Below are positions 61,471 to 64,000 of a stretch of DNA of 64,000 nucleotides, in pieces (the first letter of the stretch is position 1; the number at the start of each line of letters is the position of its first letter). Both the position numbers and the translations under genes were made by a program. The notes under the pieces were generated by a model. That model saw only the letters and a list, made by a program, of their open reading frames with translations. It did not search any database and was not told the origin of the DNA. Source of the DNA: Sycon ciliatum (taxonomy: Eukaryota > Porifera > Calcarea > Leucosolenida > Sycettidae). The stretch spans positions 11,219,298-11,283,297 of the forward strand of contig NC_088643.1 in assembly GCF_964019385.1 (NCBI RefSeq), read 5' to 3'.

Positions 61471-61714
61471 GCATTGGTCGCATTTTTTGGCGACGACTGT
61501 ATCCTTCTCTGTGCAAATTTCGAAAAGTTAGCACGTGACTTTATACATGCAGTCAGAACTCTCTTTTTTGGGGAAGGGAGTATTTCCTTTTAGGGGTACA
61601 GCAGGGGGGGGGGGGGGGCTCAAGTCAGATGTTTGCATTAACCGCCTTCCATGTATGTGCAGGGTATTAGTACAGCTACCAATCAATGCAGAATGCACAC
61701 ACTACACTACTAAC

Positions 61715-61987
61715 TTTGCATGATGGTAGTCGTGGTACTCGTTGGACGGCATGAACGACAGGTGGAAGCTGCAGTGTGCGACGGACACGGAGGCCAGCGA
61801 GATACAGGCCCACAGCAGAAGCAGCATACAGTGAGAGCCGAGCAGGACGAGACCAGCCATTACCGGCAATATGTTTGAGAGGTAATGCTCGACCGGTTGA
61901 CAGTACAGCCCAGAGATGCTGATTGGTGCGGTCCACTCATGGTGAACCTTGTGGATGTGTTTATGCCACAAGGGAATGTGAAGTGCC
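61715..61987 (-). CDS. FAXDC2: Fatty acid hydroxylase superfamily (FAXDC2-like), internal exon
   Basis: Membrane di-iron hydroxylase/sterol desaturase family; acts in the ER membrane on lipids or sterols. The 273 nt exon, bounded by an AG acceptor (GTGTTTATCTAG) and a GTTAGT donor, encodes HIPLWHKHIHKVHHEWTAPI, YCQPVEHYLSNILPV, a hydrophobic membrane segment (GSHCMLLLLWACISLASVSV) and SNEYHDYHH. HKxHH and HDYHH are two of the three family histidine clusters that bind iron. The next exon should encode the FNQxxG and LHGT region; it was not found in 46-61.7 kb, and the satellite and retroelement directly downstream may fill its intron or have broken the gene. Upstream exons were also not identified. 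Confidence 0.7.
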
Positions 61988-62006
61988 CTAGATAAACACA
62001 AAGCAA

Positions 62007-62018
62007 AAGAGAGAGGGA

Positions 62019-62066
<48 letters not shown>

Positions 62067-62083
62067 AGAGGGAGGGAGGGAGA

Positions 62084-62174
<91 letters not shown>
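62007..62174. repeat. GA and TG microsatellites
   Basis: GA tract (62007-62066), TG tract (62085-62133), then GA again (62134-62174), in hydroxylase intron or flank. Confidence 0.9.
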
Positions 62175-62176
<2 letters not shown>

Positions 62177-62387
62177 GCTTTCCTACTTCAGATTTTATTT
62201 CCGTGAGCGGCAACTCCGAAATACTGATAAAATTCAAATGTGAAATGCAACCCCCACCAGTTCCTTGCAGGGATAGCATTTTTCTCATAATGTAGCGGAC
62301 ATTATGCGTGGAGTGGTAGACACGAATTGGATTTTGCAACCAACACAGGTCATTTTGTAGTCCACAAACACCATCACTGCATCAGTC

Positions 62388-62793
62388 CAGTGTCTGCTCC
62401 AGCGACGGGTAATCTACCCGGTTGGGCGGCGCTTGGACCCGGTTGAAAATATAGTACCGGGTCACCTGTGACCCGGTTGGTACTTTACACTTTCGAACTT
62501 TGAAAGGACTGACTGCATGGCTTGTATGTGTCAGATACTTCTTCTTTCGTAATTTATTATTTTCTAATTCCTCTCCTCTTTTTTCTAAATGCGGCTTATC
62601 CATTCTCCTTTATATCATTGGGCCTAGTTCCCGTTTATTGTCCGAATTAAAATTAACCAACCAACCAGTTAAAGCATGTGACTCGGCTGGTGAGACAGCG
62701 CCAGGTACATGTGTACCCGGCTCCGACCCGGTTGAAATGGTTCCACCAGGTACACGTGTACCCGGCTGTCCTACAATCCTAAAGCAGACACTG
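62388..62793. mobile_element. DNA transposon with CAGTGTCTGCT ends and 5 bp target duplication
   Basis: Inverted ends CAGTGTCTGCT / AGCAGACACTG, flanked by CAGTC (62383-62387, 62794-62798). The subterminal parts carry repeated ACCCGGTTG and CCGGGT motifs, as in the 18902-20635 element. 406 bp, non-autonomous. Confidence 0.8.
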
Positions 62794-62884
62794 CAGTCAC
62801 ATGCCGCGGCCACCCTCCAAACTTCCTCCCGAAATTTAACCCTTTCCCACATTCTCCTTCCGTGTTTGTGAAGATAACCTGAAC

Positions 62885-63450
62885 GAGAGAGCTTGGAAGC
62901 TCAGGGCCTTACGCTATGCTTTTTTGCCTTGATGACCTAGACAAAAAAAAGCTTAGGGATGTTATAAATTCTTTAAAAAATTCTTTTTTTTAAAGACATA
63001 ACCTGGGATTCGAAGCCGCACTATCGCGCGCCCTGCATGCATCCCCCGATACACTTCGCATACCTACTAATTCTTCCAAGTTGTTTCACATTGTGATCTT
63101 GCATTTGAAAACCCTATTTGAATATGCATTGTGGCCAGCCGTCTTTGATGGCACGGTACGGTAGGGGATAGGTACGGGACAGGTACGATCGAGGGTAATA
63201 CGACACCGTCTCCCGTACCGTACCGTACCATCAAACACAGCTGGCCACATACTGCTGCCCGCAATATTCAAATAGGGCTTTCAAACGCAAGATAATAACG
63301 TAAAACAACTTGGAAGAATGGGTATGAATGCGAAGTGTATGGGGGAATGCATGTAGGGCGATAGTGCGGGTTCGAATCCCAGGATATGCCTGAAAAAAAA
63401 AGGAGAATTGAAAAATTTATAACATCCTGCGCTTTTTTGCCGTCAGATAC
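62885..63450. repeat. Inverted repeat of a SINE-like sequence
   Basis: Arms from about 62920-63160 and 63210-63445 are diverged inverted copies; each includes a B-box-like (G)GTTCGAATCCCAGG segment and the CGAAGTGTAT ... ATGCATG block. The centre is rich in GGTACGGTA/CCGTACC. Two tRNA-derived SINEs inserted head to head would look like this. Confidence 0.6.
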
Positions 63451-63738
63451 GGAAAGCGCCAGGCGTGACACAAACAAACACACAAACACCAAATTAAAGC
63501 TGTGTGGACCCTGGCTAGCACCAGACGTTACTGAAGTAGTGTCTTCTGGATAGCTACGGGAATAAACTACATGTAGATGTGTAGATGTAAAAGTTCCGTG
63601 CTTATTTAGACAGTCACACCACTCACTGGATGAATCAACCGTACACGCTGCCCCTTCTCCGTTCTGGACCAGGTCGTTGGTGATAACATATCTTCCAGCT
63701 GGGCATTTGCCACCTGTCCTTGTTTCCACCATCATCAC

Positions 63739-63891
63739 TCATTGCTGGAACGGTTCTGGATATCGAGCGATGATAAACTCGTCAAGCAAGCTGGCTATCA
63801 TGATGCTACCTTTGTACGGTTGCCAGGTTAGGTTGGAGATATCGGCCGTTCCCTTCACCAACACCGTCGTTACCAGTTCATTGTTGTAAGC
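63739..63891 (-). CDS. Terminal exon of an unrecognised gene
   Basis: Minus-strand exon after an AG acceptor (TTACGAGTATAG): ELVTTVLVKGTADISNLTWQ, then GSIMIASLLDEFIIARYPEP and a stop (TGA, 63739-63741). Phase 0. Family not recognised; the pattern resembles the end of a beta-strand-rich protein. Confidence 0.4.
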   Translation of the reverse strand, partial: AYNNELVTTVLVKGTADISNLTWQPYKGSIMIASLLDEFIIARYPEPFQQ

Positions 63892-63938
63892 CTATACTCG
63901 TAACGAACACTGTTCTGGCCAGTCACTCACACTCACAC

Positions 63939-64000
63939 GTTCCCGGTATGTTCCAGTCCGCACAGCACAGATGTGATGACTTTGTTGCCAGCCATCTGAT
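63939..64000 (-). CDS. Preceding exon of the same gene (continues beyond window)
   Basis: Open on the minus strand from the window edge, with MAGNKVITSVLCGLEHTGN, ending at a GTGTGA donor in phase 0 that fits the terminal exon. Weak donor, so tentative. Confidence 0.3.

Overview
This window is nuclear DNA from a multicellular animal. Evidence: genes split by GT-AG introns, animal-type families (a WDR7/rabconnectin-3-beta-like WD40 protein, a mitochondrial pyruvate dehydrogenase phosphatase, nitrobindin, a SETD2-type WW+SRI protein, tandem CARD domains fused to NB-ARC, a FAXDC2-type fatty acid hydroxylase), and many metazoan-style transposons and microsatellites. An early-branching invertebrate such as a sponge is plausible, but this is inference; nothing here fixes the species. 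There is one assembly gap of 200 N (23806-24005), next to a long GA repeat.

Layout. 1-6 kb: 5' half of a WDR7/WDR72-like gene (minus strand), with its introns full of small DNA transposons, including a piggyBac-like element nested in a pogo-like one. 7.5-9.8 kb: two compact intronless genes, PDP-like (minus) and nitrobindin (plus), in head-to-head orientation. 11.9-12.8 kb: a short WW+SRI protein. 13.4-17.2 kb: a Mutator-like transposase with a frameshifted C-terminus, lying between direct repeats that each carry a palindrome. 17.8-20.9 kb: the 3' part of a DIRS-type tyrosine-recombinase retroelement, split cleanly by a 1.73 kb DNA transposon that itself holds an 869 bp fold-back element.

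24.0-33.7 kb: a giant, nearly perfect palindrome with arms of at least 4.85 kb and an 8 nt centre. Each arm has compact, intronless, TATA-driven genes (a TFIIB-like zinc-ribbon protein, an unknown 256 aa protein, and a protein with HREDGPA-type repeats plus RING). Gene style and content differ from the host genes around it. They resemble large-DNA-virus or other linear-DNA cargo more than host genes. The structure could be a hairpin-end (telomere-junction) type sequence, an inverted duplication, or a fold-back assembly artefact.

36.8-46.1 kb: a five-exon gene that can be spliced in frame into about 1,197 residues with the order CARD-CARD-NB-ARC-helical region-MYND-like zinc finger. It looks like an apoptosome/innate-immunity type regulator with an unusual C-terminus. 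46-55 kb: mostly microsatellites, G-runs, segmental duplications and minisatellites, with no convincing gene.

55.1-61.5 kb: a 44 bp satellite split by a 5.2 kb LTR-type retroelement with one long gag-pol frame, a recognisable primer-binding site and a 4 bp target duplication. 61.7-62.0 kb: one exon of a fatty-acid-hydroxylase gene (minus). 62.4-63.5 kb: a second member of the 5 bp-duplication transposon family and an inverted SINE-like repeat. The last 260 bp hold the end of an unrecognised minus-strand gene that continues past the window.
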